Shown: positions 1 to 8,496 of the stretch, one piece after another
Layout: each line of letters begins with the position of its first letter
How positions within the stretch are numbered: the stretch's first letter is position 1
Assembly: GCA_910587425.1 (NCBI GenBank)
Contig: CAJUKU010000007.1
Span: 75,730 to 139,729 of the forward strand
Reading direction: 5' to 3'
From: an uncultured Muribaculaceae bacterium
GTDB lineage: Bacteria; Bacteroidota; Bacteroidia; Bacteroidales; Muribaculaceae
DNA length: 64,000 bases
Translations under genes and position numbers: made by a program
The notes under the pieces: model-generated
The model's database searches: none
What the model was told of the DNA's origin: nothing
What the model saw: only the letters and a program-made list of their open reading frames with translations

Positions 1-567
1 TCCGGCTATGGATGGCGGCAAAAACATGCGTGGGTTCCCGAAATAGTACGTACCGAAAGCTGTGAATGATAACCGTGGTGAGAACCGGTATGCTACGTTT
101 CCGGTCAGCCCGTATTTTGTGATCAACCCATTGAAAAACCCATATTTATTCGCTTCCGCTCCTGCGCTTAGAGTTAAGTTTCCGAAAGATTGGCAGATGC
201 CGACCGTGCCGCTGTCTATCTGCATGAGTCCGGGATAGACACGCATATACCCGATGGCTGAGATTTCACCATCGGTCCATTTCAGCAAGTTTGCCTCGTT
301 GGGAATAAATCGCAGATGAGGTAGGTTCAAATCGCTTATGGACGCAGGTCGGTGCGGTGGGAAAAGAACCGGCTCCGGATAGAACAGACTCAGGTGTTTC
401 AAGTCCGTACTATGCTCCGCATATGCAGAGACCTCCGAGCGCACGCTGTCAGGTGTCGACTCACGATAATATACAGAATCCTTCGATTCAGTTTGAGCGT
501 ACGCCATCAACAGTAGCATTACCGTGAACAATGCAGTAAGTAACCTTGTGATTCCGGAGTTTGACAT
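1..567 (-). CDS. Outer-membrane beta-barrel-like exported protein (3' end beyond window)
   Basis: The frame is open from an ATG at 567 to the window edge (189 codons, no stop), so the C-terminus is missing. The N-terminus is a signal peptide: a short polar start, then a hydrophobic run of about 15 residues ending near an AYAQ cleavage site around residue 25. The mature part has alternating short hydrophobic strands rich in Gly and Tyr/Phe (GNLTLSAGAEANKYGFF and LSFTAFGTYYFG are examples), as in Bacteroidetes outer-membrane barrels. I cannot assign a family. It may be co-transcribed with the small membrane protein gene 25 bases upstream. Substrate and role are unknown. Confidence 0.6.
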   Translation of the reverse strand, partial: MSNSGITRLLTALFTVMLLLMAYAQTESKDSVYYRESTPDSVRSEVSAYAEHSTDLKHLSLFYPEPVLFPPHRPASISDLNLPHLRFIPNEANLLKWTDGEISAIGYMRVYPGLMQIDSGTVGICQSFGNLTLSAGAEANKYGFFNGLITKYGLTGNVAYRFSPRLSFTAFGTYYFGNPRMFLPPSIAG

Positions 568-591
568 TCTTTCTTTTAAAAGCCAGGGATT

Positions 592-765
592 CTAATCGTT
601 AAAAGCCTTGACGAGCACCGCGACACACAACAGTGCGATCAAGATGCCTGCGATCCATAGTATCACTCTTTTAGCCGCACTCTTTTTGTCGCTTTTTATG
701 TATGCGCCTAAAAGACAGCCATAGACGGCGCCGATGAGCGGTAATAGTGTTGTGTTTGTAGCCAT
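592..765 (-). CDS. Small two-helix membrane protein, hypothetical (57 aa)
   Basis: ATG at 765, stop TAG at 592. The protein has two hydrophobic stretches, roughly residues 7-22 (LLPLIGAVYGCLLGAY) and 34-53 (VILWIAGILIALLCVAVLV), joined by a short Lys/Asp/Ser-rich loop (KSDKKSAAKR). That predicts two transmembrane helices with a basic cytoplasmic loop. It lies between the truncated barrel gene and the exported protein at 839-2152, all on the same strand. No known family is recognised. Confidence 0.55.
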   Translation of the reverse strand: MATNTTLLPLIGAVYGCLLGAYIKSDKKSAAKRVILWIAGILIALLCVAVLVKAFND

Positions 766-838
766 GGTTTACTGATATTGTTTCTTTTTTTAATCAGAAG
801 TTTGAAAAGCGGGAAAAATGCTTGGGAATGAAACTTTT

Positions 839-2152
839 TCACTCCTTGTCCTTACGGTTGTTGCGCCGCATCTGCCTTATTCGGAAATCGTTCCAATTCC
901 GGTTGAGGTTTTTGCGTGATTTGTAGGACGAGATTCCGGTCAGCTGTTTAAGTATCGACAGCGCGCGGTAGCCTATATTGTTGAAGTTGTGTTTTGACAC
1001 ATTGCGGCTTATGAATCGGTGATCCGGTTGGAATGAAAGCCTGATCCGGTCTGTATCAATGCCGTTCACCCTGTCGATCAAGGCTAAAATCGGTGGCTGT
1101 AGATCAGGTGCTTCCATCGGCTCGAAAATTTCAATCTCATCAGATGCGAATTTGCGTTTCGCCCACTTCTTCGCTTCCTTGACAGGTATGTATTCCTGGT
1201 CGAGAATATACACTTCTGTGTAGGTGGTTACAAAAAACGGTTGGTCATGGCGGTTGAAGCGGAACATGCCGCGCCCTCTGCCTCTTGATTCGATATTGAA
1301 TGAATATCCGGTCAGATCAACAGGCAGCAGATCTTTTCCAATCACATTATTATAGTTTATGTGTAGCTGGAATCGCTCGAAGTCTGTCTTTGAATTGTCG
1401 AAGAATGAGGAGATGTTAGGCACCCATTTTCTGCTCGTGGTGTCCTCAAGCACATTGATATTGATTGAGAACCTGTCACCGTTTCTGCTCCATATTTCTA
1501 CAGGACTGTATCTGCCATTCACAGTGTCCGTGCCGCTCTCTATGCCGGTCAATCTCCGGGGGATTTCCACCGTAGGGAATATGCCAACCCAGTCTGACCA
1601 TGTGAAATGATTGTCGCACCGGTCGCTCACACTGTCGAGTCCGTCGCTGTTTGTAAACTGATAATACGAACGGGAATTTAGCACCCTCGGATAACGCCAC
1701 CCTTTGAAGTTTGTCTTCTTATCTTCCGGAATCATGAAATCAACCATTTTCTCGCGGAACATTGTCACGGTGTCCGTATAGCTCGACAATGTGGAGTATT
1801 CCCTTTCATAAGCCAGTATGTGAAGCATCTTTTTCTGTTTAGCCTCGACAATGATTTCCGGCAGTTCGGATGTATTCTCATGGAGGAATATTGTATCGTT
1901 GCTTGATGTCGTGACAGAGCGTTCGTGATACCCGATATATCTTATTGTCAGCGGATAGTCGGCGGCTGATGCGCAATCCACGACTCCGTTTTGGCGGCTT
2001 ATGCCTATGAATGTGCCGTTGCTGTTGAATATTGAGGCACCCGGCAGGGGAGCGTGGGTCAGCGAATCGGCGATTACTGCATATCGACTCTTTCCTCCGG
2101 CATTTATGACGGTGGTTGCCAACACTATCGATACGATAAGAAGCCTAAGCAT
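839..2152 (-). CDS. Exported protein with carboxypeptidase-regulatory-like N-terminal domain
   Basis: 437 residues. Residues 1-18 are a signal peptide (LLIVSIVLATTVINA). Residues ~22-95 look like a CarboxypepD_reg-like beta sandwich (IADSLTHAPLPGASIFNSNG, then LTIRYIGYHE), the domain Bacteroidetes place at the N-terminus of cell-surface and periplasmic proteins. The rest is a long region of aromatic-rich strands with no motif I recognise. It starts 27 bases after the response-regulator stop on the same strand and is probably in the operon sensor kinase - response regulator - this protein, which suggests an envelope function controlled by that system. The exact role is unknown. Confidence 0.7.
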   Translation of the reverse strand: MLRLLIVSIVLATTVINAGGKSRYAVIADSLTHAPLPGASIFNSNGTFIGISRQNGVVDCASAADYPLTIRYIGYHERSVTTSSNDTIFLHENTSELPEIIVEAKQKKMLHILAYEREYSTLSSYTDTVTMFREKMVDFMIPEDKKTNFKGWRYPRVLNSRSYYQFTNSDGLDSVSDRCDNHFTWSDWVGIFPTVEIPRRLTGIESGTDTVNGRYSPVEIWSRNGDRFSININVLEDTTSRKWVPNISSFFDNSKTDFERFQLHINYNNVIGKDLLPVDLTGYSFNIESRGRGRGMFRFNRHDQPFFVTTYTEVYILDQEYIPVKEAKKWAKRKFASDEIEIFEPMEAPDLQPPILALIDRVNGIDTDRIRLSFQPDHRFISRNVSKHNFNNIGYRALSILKQLTGISSYKSRKNLNRNWNDFRIRQMRRNNRKDKE

Positions 2153-2179
2153 TTTTCCGTGATGATTTAATGATTGATC

Positions 2180-2860
2180 CTATCTGACGCTCAGCATATA
2201 TCCGAAGCCACGCTGATTTATGATACTTATGTTCGGGTCGTGACGCAACGCGCGGCGGAGTTTATGGATGTAACCGTGCAGTGAGTTCCGGTTGCTGACC
2301 TCATCATGCCCCCAGACGGCGATCATAAGTTCCGAGGCATCTACAGTCTTGCCCATGTTGGCGGCAAGTTTCCTCAGTATACGGCTCTCGATGTTGGAGA
2401 TAGCTGTTTCTTTGCCATTCAGTATCAGTATCTGATTGGCGGTGTCATAATTATATCTGCCTATGGTGTATACGCAATTCTCTGATCTGTTTATGATTTT
2501 GTGCCGCAATAATGCTTTGATCCTTATGAGGAGTTCACGCAATTCAAATGGTTTCTTCAGGTAGTCGTCGGCACCGGCATCGAATCCCTCCTCCATATCG
2601 TCAATGGTGCTTTTTGCGGTAAGGAATATAATAGGAGTATCAGATGATGCCCGTCGGATCTCCTTAGCCATGGCGAATCCGTCGAGCCGGGGCATCATCA
2701 CGTCTGCGACAATCAGGTCGGCACCATCAGCCTTGTATTTGGCAAGTCCTTCAATGCCGTCAAATGCCACCGACACCTCATACCCCTGTTGGCGAAGGGT
2801 ATCACAGACAATCATCGACAGATCCCGTTCATCCTCGACTAAAAGTATCTTGATTCCCAT
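2180..2860 (-). CDS. OmpR/PhoB-family response regulator
   Basis: 226 residues from the ATG at 2860 (MGIKILLVEDERD). An in-frame ATG 78 bases upstream would add a tail lying inside the kinase gene and is unlikely. Residues 1-115 form the receiver domain, with an acidic pocket near E9-D10, phospho-acceptor D53 (LIVADVMMPRLDG), T81 and K103 (LKKPFE). Residues ~130-226 form a winged-helix DNA-binding domain (NMGKTVDASELMIAVWG, then SLHGYIHKLRRAL). The gene overlaps the upstream kinase gene by 32 bases, so the two are translationally coupled partners. A likely target is the direct-repeat operator at 4328-4365. Confidence 0.93.
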   Translation of the reverse strand: MGIKILLVEDERDLSMIVCDTLRQQGYEVSVAFDGIEGLAKYKADGADLIVADVMMPRLDGFAMAKEIRRASSDTPIIFLTAKSTIDDMEEGFDAGADDYLKKPFELRELLIRIKALLRHKIINRSENCVYTIGRYNYDTANQILILNGKETAISNIESRILRKLAANMGKTVDASELMIAVWGHDEVSNRNSLHGYIHKLRRALRHDPNISIINQRGFGYMLSVR

Positions 2861-4277
2861 TGTGGTCAAAATTAATTGTGAATGTGGAGCCGTGTCCCTC
2901 CTGGCTCTTGACTGAAATGTTCCACCCCATTTTTTCAAGTATATGCCTGACGTAATACAGACCTATTCCGTAGCCGCGCACATCTTGGCGGTTACCATGC
3001 GGCACGCGGTAGAATTTATCGAATATGAACGGCAGACTTTTCGACGGGATTCCGATTCCGTTGTCGGACACGGTAATGCCTTTAGAATCTGCACCGATTG
3101 TTATGCTGACTGAGTCACCGGAATACTTTATAGCATTGTCGACAAGATTGTTCAGCACATTTGAAAGGTGTGATTTGTCGGCTACAACAGTGCCGGCATC
3201 CTCCGTGTGGGTGATTATTGTGATATCCTTGTCGCCTCTCATGCGCTGCGATCCGGCAATATCCTCAATCAGTTCCGGCAGGTATATACTCTCGGGTTTC
3301 AGAGTCATGGTCTTGCGCCGCTCCATGCTCATGGCAAGTATATTCTCAACAAGTTCTCCAAGATGTCTGAGTTGCTTCAACGCTATTTTCAGATAAGCCG
3401 ATCTCTTTTCAGGATCATCGGAGGTATCGTAGTTGAGCAGTGCGTCGTTAGCCGAATAAGCTATGGAGATAGGCGTTTTCAGCTCGTGGGTCATGTTGCT
3501 GACAAAATCATCTTTCATCTCTTCGATGGTGCGGAGCTTTGATACCGTGTGAAACAGATACCTGAACGCGAGCGCGAAGGTGACAATCAGAAGAAAGATG
3601 GTGATTATTACACCTTTCATTTGTGAAAGTATATGACTGGTCAATGGAGTTATATAAACCTTGTAATAGGTTTTCTCGTAGGGATTTATGTTGACCTTGA
3701 ATACGTCAAATCCACGTTGTGACCCACTGATTTTCGGATTCGCGCATACTACATAGTCATTACTGTCCACGACCTCTACGGCGACAAATTCAGGATATAT
3801 CAGCCGTCGGGTAAGTTGCCTGTACAGCACGCTATCCATCACGGTCATGTCAAACCCGATATAACCGTCGATAGTTGAATGGAGCTGCTTGCTCATGGCA
3901 TCAACCATTTGATTGGCATACGATATGCTGTCCGATAGAGGTAGTCGTTTTTCTGTGACAGAGCCTTCCATCTCAGTCCTTACAGACATTTGTCCACTCT
4001 CATTATCCTCCCTGTAGGCGCTGACCTCAGCCTTTCTTATCACTTTTGCTGTATCTCCTCCTTCACTACCGGCTTCAAGTGCCGCCGCGAGTTCATTAGC
4101 CCTGGTAGCACGGAGTATCAGGTCGTCGATATCGGCATTGGCTATTGCTGTCATGACTTCGCTTTCCACGCCCGTTCTTATAGATTCATACAGACGCATA
4201 AGATAGTAGACATTGCAGCAGAATATGACACCAATGACTGTTATGAATATTATGGAGTTGAGTCTGAACTTATTCAT
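2829..4277 (-). CDS. Membrane sensor histidine kinase
   Basis: 482 residues from the ATG at 4277 (MNKFRLN). A first transmembrane helix (~residues 6-27) is followed by a ~200-residue extracytoplasmic sensor region and a second helix (~residues 222-240, GVIITIFLLIVTFALAF). The HisKA dimerisation domain carries phospho-acceptor H264 in NMTHELKTPIS, and a HATPase_c domain follows with N box (NLVDNAIKYS), G1 (DNGIGIP) and G2 (GYGIGLYYV). It is the partner of the overlapping response regulator. A TACATTTG box ends 3 bases before the start, so the transcript may be leaderless. The signal sensed cannot be read from the sequence. Confidence 0.92.
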   Translation of the reverse strand: MNKFRLNSIIFITVIGVIFCCNVYYLMRLYESIRTGVESEVMTAIANADIDDLILRATRANELAAALEAGSEGGDTAKVIRKAEVSAYREDNESGQMSVRTEMEGSVTEKRLPLSDSISYANQMVDAMSKQLHSTIDGYIGFDMTVMDSVLYRQLTRRLIYPEFVAVEVVDSNDYVVCANPKISGSQRGFDVFKVNINPYEKTYYKVYITPLTSHILSQMKGVIITIFLLIVTFALAFRYLFHTVSKLRTIEEMKDDFVSNMTHELKTPISIAYSANDALLNYDTSDDPEKRSAYLKIALKQLRHLGELVENILAMSMERRKTMTLKPESIYLPELIEDIAGSQRMRGDKDITIITHTEDAGTVVADKSHLSNVLNNLVDNAIKYSGDSVSITIGADSKGITVSDNGIGIPSKSLPFIFDKFYRVPHGNRQDVRGYGIGLYYVRHILEKMGWNISVKSQEGHGSTFTINFDHNGNQDTFSRG

Positions 4278-4280
4278 GCG

Positions 4281-4288
4281 CAAATGTA
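4281..4288 (-). promoter_or_regulatory. -7 promoter box for the sensor-kinase operon
   Basis: On the minus strand this reads TACATTTG, matching the Bacteroidetes -7 consensus TAnnTTTG. It ends three bases before the kinase ATG, so transcription would start at or very near the start codon. No clear -33 TTTG lies at 19-20 bases, so activation by the operator further upstream is plausible. Confidence 0.5.
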
Positions 4289-4327
4289 CCGATAATCTCT
4301 GATACCGTATCACCCTATGGAGTAGAT

Positions 4328-4365
4328 TTAAGACTAAATAAGGTTTGGCTTAAGACTAAGTAAGG
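4328..4365. promoter_or_regulatory. Direct-repeat operator between kinase and receptor genes
   Basis: TTAAGACTAAATAAGG at 4328-4343 recurs as TTAAGACTAAGTAAGG at 4350-4365: 15 of 16 bases match and the period is 22 bp, two helical turns. Each copy holds two TAAG cores 10 bp apart, giving four cores on one face of the helix. OmpR/PhoB-family regulators bind tandem half-sites with about this spacing, and the gene for one is divergent and adjacent. The site is 33 bases upstream of the receptor's -7 box and 40 bases upstream of the kinase's, so it could control both directions. Binding itself is inferred. Confidence 0.7.
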
Positions 4366-4397
4366 GAAATCATATCAAAGTCCGGATTCCGGCAGCG

Positions 4398-4405
4398 TAA
4401 TTTTG
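4398..4405 (+). promoter_or_regulatory. -7 promoter box for the outer-membrane receptor gene
   Basis: TAATTTTG matches TAnnTTTG and lies 25 bases before the ATG at 4431. There is no TTTG at the -33 position. Together with the direct repeats centred about 55 bp upstream, this suggests a promoter that depends on an activator. Confidence 0.55.
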
Positions 4406-4430
4406 CCACGGATAATAAAACATACAGATT

Positions 4431-6473
4431 ATGATACGATCGATTTTTCTTGTATTGGCGGCGGTAATGCCGGCTTATCTTATGGCGCAGAGCGAGGTCC
4501 TCGACACACTCACATCGCGGCAGCTTGACGAGGTAGTGGTGATGGGAGAACGCCCGCAGGTCACTGCCCGCGATGGAATAATGGTGGTCGATCTTCCGGA
4601 GATCGTAAAGGACAAGCCTGTAACCAATGTATTGGAGGCGTTGGGATATTTACCCGGAGTCGTCAACGATAACGGTGCCATAGGGCTTAACGGCGCCTCG
4701 TCAGTCACGATAATCCTGAATGGCGAGCCTACTACTATGCCGTTGCAGAATCTTTATCAATTGCTGTATTCCACTTCTGTTGACCGATTGAAAAACGTCG
4801 AGATTATGTATTCCGCTCCGGCAAAATACCACGTCAACGGCGCGGTGATCAACATTGTCTTGAAAACTCCACGTCCGCTTGACGGGCTTATGGGTCAAGC
4901 TACCCTCGGCTACAATCAGGCACACTATGCCACATATTCGGGAGGTGTGAATGCCACTTATGCTGTAAGCGACTGGACATTCGACGTCAACTGGTCGCTC
5001 TCGCGCAACCATTCATATAGCCGACAGGAAACCTTCTCCAACCATCTTTTCAACGGAGAGCGGCATCTGATTAAGGACGACATGCGGCAGATCGGAGAGA
5101 ATATGTCAAATACCGTACATGCTGCCGTATCTTACAAAAAACTGAAGGTCTCCTATAATGGTCAGATTGCCTCACACATAAGAAATCATAGCCTTTCTTC
5201 CGGAACATTCGGAGAATATGTGAATTCCTACAGAGGGGTGTCGCCCACATCTTACCACAACATATCCCTTCGGTATGTGTCGCCGTTCGGGCTGGCAGCA
5301 GGTTGTGATTACACTTATTTCTATGAGAACCGTAGTCAAAATCTGTTTGAAGGAGATGTCGAGAAGATATTCTCTGAGAACAGGCAGCACGTAAACCGCT
5401 ACCATGCCTATCTCGACCAGCAGCATGAATTTGGCAAATGGACACTCAGTTATGGCATGGATTACATGCATTCGGATGATGACAGCCGGCAGTTATATCA
5501 CCTCCCGTCACGTCCCGGCTTTGACAATACACTAAGCGAGGATGTCGCTGATGTTTATATCGGCGCACAGGCTTCTTTAACTTGCGGCTTATCATTCAAC
5601 GCATCGGTTAAGGGTGAGTATTTCCATAACAACTACAGGCATGACTGGAACGTGATTCCGCAACTTGGAGCTACGTATTATACGAATCCTATAAGTATCT
5701 TCCAACTGAATTTCACATCGCAGCGTGTTTATCCGTCATATTGGGAACTGCATGGTGGCACGTCGTATGTCAACGATTACTCGGCGATATATGGTAATCC
5801 GCTTCTGCAGCCATATATGAGCTATACCGGACAATTCAGCTATATATTCCGTCAGAAATATGCTGCTACTCTTTACGTTCTCTATTCTGATGATTACTCA
5901 GTGCAGTTGCCATACCAGTCGACAGACGCACTGCAGCTGATCTTCCAGACACAGAATATGGATTTCTCGAGAACCGTCGGCTTGCAGGTGAATATTCCGT
6001 TCTCAATCAAGTATATACTGACATCTGCCGCGACGGTGAATATTTCCAATGCCCAACAAAAATCAGCCCATTTTCATGATATAAGCTTCAATAACAGGCG
6101 TTGGGGTGCTTATGCGCGGCTGAGCAACACCGTACGTTTCACTCCGGCTTCTCCGTTCTCGCTGACGGTCGACGGAACTTATGTCACGGGGCAGATCCAG
6201 GGACCGGGACGTTTCGATCCTCTTTGGAAAATAGATGCCGGTATAAAGTGGCAGTTCGGACGTAAACGCTGTTGCGAGCTTGATCTGAAAGCCAACGATA
6301 TCTTCAATACTTTCAATCCCGATCTGAAACTCCGTTACTCCGGTCAGGATTACCGTATGAAGACAAGAGGCATGAACCGTAGCCTGAATATCACATTTGT
6401 GTACCGCTTCAATGGATTCAAGCCTAAAGATGATCAGGCTATCGATACATCACGCTTCGGTACGGGGAGTTGA
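4431..6473 (+). CDS. TonB-receptor-like outer-membrane protein (plug plus OMP_b-brl_3 barrel)
   Basis: 680 residues. A signal peptide (MIRSIFLVLAAVMPAYLMAQ) is followed by a TonB-box-like stretch (RQLDEVVVMGERPQV) and a plug domain at ~residues 45-150 (NVLEALGYLPGVVNDNGAIG, NGASSVTIILNGEP, KNVEIMYSAPAKYH, GAVINIVLK). A large C-terminal barrel with many aromatic-ended strands follows. It has no N-terminal carboxypeptidase-like domain, and 680 residues is short for a SusC. This resembles the Bacteroidetes barrel family called OMP_b-brl_3. It is divergent from the two-component operon and has the direct-repeat operator in its promoter, so it is a likely regulated target. The ligand is unknown. 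Confidence 0.85.
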   Translation: MIRSIFLVLAAVMPAYLMAQSEVLDTLTSRQLDEVVVMGERPQVTARDGIMVVDLPEIVKDKPVTNVLEALGYLPGVVNDNGAIGLNGASSVTIILNGEPTTMPLQNLYQLLYSTSVDRLKNVEIMYSAPAKYHVNGAVINIVLKTPRPLDGLMGQATLGYNQAHYATYSGGVNATYAVSDWTFDVNWSLSRNHSYSRQETFSNHLFNGERHLIKDDMRQIGENMSNTVHAAVSYKKLKVSYNGQIASHIRNHSLSSGTFGEYVNSYRGVSPTSYHNISLRYVSPFGLAAGCDYTYFYENRSQNLFEGDVEKIFSENRQHVNRYHAYLDQQHEFGKWTLSYGMDYMHSDDDSRQLYHLPSRPGFDNTLSEDVADVYIGAQASLTCGLSFNASVKGEYFHNNYRHDWNVIPQLGATYYTNPISIFQLNFTSQRVYPSYWELHGGTSYVNDYSAIYGNPLLQPYMSYTGQFSYIFRQKYAATLYVLYSDDYSVQLPYQSTDALQLIFQTQNMDFSRTVGLQVNIPFSIKYILTSAATVNISNAQQKSAHFHDISFNNRRWGAYARLSNTVRFTPASPFSLTVDGTYVTGQIQGPGRFDPLWKIDAGIKWQFGRKRCCELDLKANDIFNTFNPDLKLRYSGQDYRMKTRGMNRSLNITFVYRFNGFKPKDDQAIDTSRFGTGS

Positions 6474-6494
6474 GTGATAAGTACTTTTTTCCTG

Positions 6495-7769
6495 TCAATG
6501 AGGCTTGTTGATACGGAGGGATGCGTACATCATTCCCGCAAGTGCCGCGAACATGAGCAGGCTGCCGAGCAGTAGGGCATAGCTCGACACGCACAGCAGA
6601 ACGTAGCATGACGTGTAGATCACCGTAAGTAGCGCACCGATCGTGAATCCTACTTTTCTTGAATCAAGCATTTTCCACATATATGCGGCAATCAGTGCTA
6701 TAGTCATGAATGCCGCGAGAGTATATGCGTAGCCGAATGCTATATGTTCGACAAACGACAGCAACAGCGAGTAGAACAATACCAGTGCCGCCCCCACGAG
6801 AAAATAATTGATCAATGGAATCGGTCGCCGTAGCAAAATCTCGATCAGCAACACGCTGATATACGTCAGGATTATGATTATGAATGCGTATTTTATGGCT
6901 CGTGTGACCTTTTGATATCTGTCCACGCCAATAAGAAAGCGTGAGCCTACATACCCTTCCCGTCCGTTTTTGACAGAGTAGTCTGTGATATATTCACAAT
7001 CGTACGCTGATGGGTCAGTATTCTCCACTGTGGCACTGAAACGCCCTCCCCATGTGGCACTGAAGCGGTTGTTGTTGACCGATCTGTCGTCAGGCAACAC
7101 GCTTCCGCTGAATGATGGATTTGATGCATCACCCTCGATGGTTATGCTCGATTCCTCTGTTAAAGGATTTATGAACAGTGCCTCCGAGCCATGGATGTCG
7201 AAATCAGTAGAGAATAGAACAGTTTCCGGCAGATCTTTCAGTGATACTACTGCATATATGCTATCGCGTGACTTTGACCATAGCACTTCATCCCTGCCTA
7301 TGTGGAGTGATCCCATACGGTAGATCTGTTTTGCCGGTAGCTGAATGCTGATCTTTACGCTGTCGTCGGATCCGGTCAGCGAACTGCGCGAGAAACTGCC
7401 GCTCATCTTGATGTTGGCGTTGAAAACCTCCGCCTCATATATTCCTCGGTGGAGCGATTGCGACTCTACCGAGGCAGTGCAGTCAAATCTTTGCGGAGCG
7501 ATAGTCTGCGATGCAGAGTCAACGCCGATAATGGCTTGCGGACCATTGATGTATACTCGTTCTCCCCATTGTGACGCGATACTTTCCGCCACCTCCCTGT
7601 TGCTCGATTGGCGCGAATAGGTCATTGCCCAGACCATAAGCGCGGCGATCATAAGCACGAGCGCCTGCAGTCCGAGTATGACTACCTTTGTCCCGTAGTT
7701 GACGGATGGCTTTTTCTCTACAGGCTTCTGGAAACCGTAGAATGGCGGGGGAGTGACGGGCTGTTGCAT
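6495..7769 (-). CDS. creD: CreD-family inner-membrane protein
   Basis: 424 residues from the ATG at 7769, which lies 11 bases after the stop of the gene before it; the open frame extends further upstream but overlaps that gene. One N-terminal helix (VVILGLQALVLMIAALMVWAM) is followed by a ~230-residue extracytoplasmic beta-rich domain (FDCTASVESQSLHRGIYEAEVF, SLTGSDDSVKISIQLP) and a block of about six helices at the C-terminus. This order matches CreD/Cet, which in enterobacteria is an envelope-stress protein controlled by CreBC. It is convergent with the receptor gene and near a two-component pair, but regulation by that pair is inferred only. Confidence 0.85.
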   Translation of the reverse strand: MQQPVTPPPFYGFQKPVEKKPSVNYGTKVVILGLQALVLMIAALMVWAMTYSRQSSNREVAESIASQWGERVYINGPQAIIGVDSASQTIAPQRFDCTASVESQSLHRGIYEAEVFNANIKMSGSFSRSSLTGSDDSVKISIQLPAKQIYRMGSLHIGRDEVLWSKSRDSIYAVVSLKDLPETVLFSTDFDIHGSEALFINPLTEESSITIEGDASNPSFSGSVLPDDRSVNNNRFSATWGGRFSATVENTDPSAYDCEYITDYSVKNGREGYVGSRFLIGVDRYQKVTRAIKYAFIIIILTYISVLLIEILLRRPIPLINYFLVGAALVLFYSLLLSFVEHIAFGYAYTLAAFMTIALIAAYMWKMLDSRKVGFTIGALLTVIYTSCYVLLCVSSYALLLGSLLMFAALAGMMYASLRINKPH

Positions 7770-7780
7770 GACCGGTGGTT

Positions 7781-8389
7781 TTATTTCAGTACGAGTTCTC
7801 CGTTTTCGAGTTTCAGTCTCAGGGTGAAGTACATCGCTACGGCGATCAATGCGAACAAAGACAGACTGCCCACGAGCAGAGCCATCGTGCCGAGATGTAT
7901 CAGAAGAGCCACAAGACCATATTCGCACACGAGCACACCGATGGTGAGCCATACGGCATTCATCCTATGTGTTATGCCCTTTATGAAAAGAGCGATCAGT
8001 CCGATCGTCATTACCGATACAATGGTATATGCGAGAAAGAATGAAATGAACTCTGTCATGGCGAGGAGCAGGAGATTGAAGAGACACAGAGCGCATCCGA
8101 TCAGACCATATTGCAGATAATTAACACCCTTTCTGAATGCCACTTCCACGAGCATGATAGCCACAAGCGTCACCATTTCAAGCGCGAAACAATATGTCGT
8201 AGTCTGGGCAACGTCTTTATAATCGCTTTCGAGCAGAAGCCCTGAAGTGTTGCGTCCGAAAGCATAATCATCTATTCCATTGGCTACAAGAGCAAGCACA
8301 AACGATATGCCGAGCACAAAAAGTGTCTGCAATCCGAGCCAACGCATTGTGTATTTCGGCTCCTTGATAAATTCTGGCATTACAGTCAT
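7781..8389 (-). CDS. CreD-like membrane protein lacking the extracytoplasmic domain
   Basis: 202 residues, almost all hydrophobic helices. From ~residue 65 it aligns with the last ~135 residues of the downstream CreD. Shared positions include the YxLxGxALxLFxxLLL pattern, AYTxxxxMTIxLIA, ALLxGSLxxFA and MYxxLR. Its first helix (MRWLGLQTLFVLGISFVLALV) corresponds to the CreD N-terminal helix, and only a short stretch stands where CreD has its ~230-residue beta domain. It precedes creD with an 11-base gap, so the two are probably co-expressed. It could be a subunit partner of CreD or a permanent membrane-only variant. Confidence 0.75.
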   Translation of the reverse strand: MTVMPEFIKEPKYTMRWLGLQTLFVLGISFVLALVANGIDDYAFGRNTSGLLLESDYKDVAQTTTYCFALEMVTLVAIMLVEVAFRKGVNYLQYGLIGCALCLFNLLLLAMTEFISFFLAYTIVSVMTIGLIALFIKGITHRMNAVWLTIGVLVCEYGLVALLIHLGTMALLVGSLSLFALIAVAMYFTLRLKLENGELVLK

Positions 8390-8496
8390 TTAATTTAAGT
8401 ATTATGTGATGAAACTACGCGCCAATAATGATGACGCTATGCGCCGCTAAATTACAAATTATAATCTTCGCATGCAACCCGAATCTTCATCGTTCA

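Noticed and set aside
4328..4365. Match to the enterobacterial cre tag
   Set aside because: The repeat core is TTAAG/TAAGG, not TTCAC, and the half-site spacing is 10, not 11; only the general direct-repeat design is similar.
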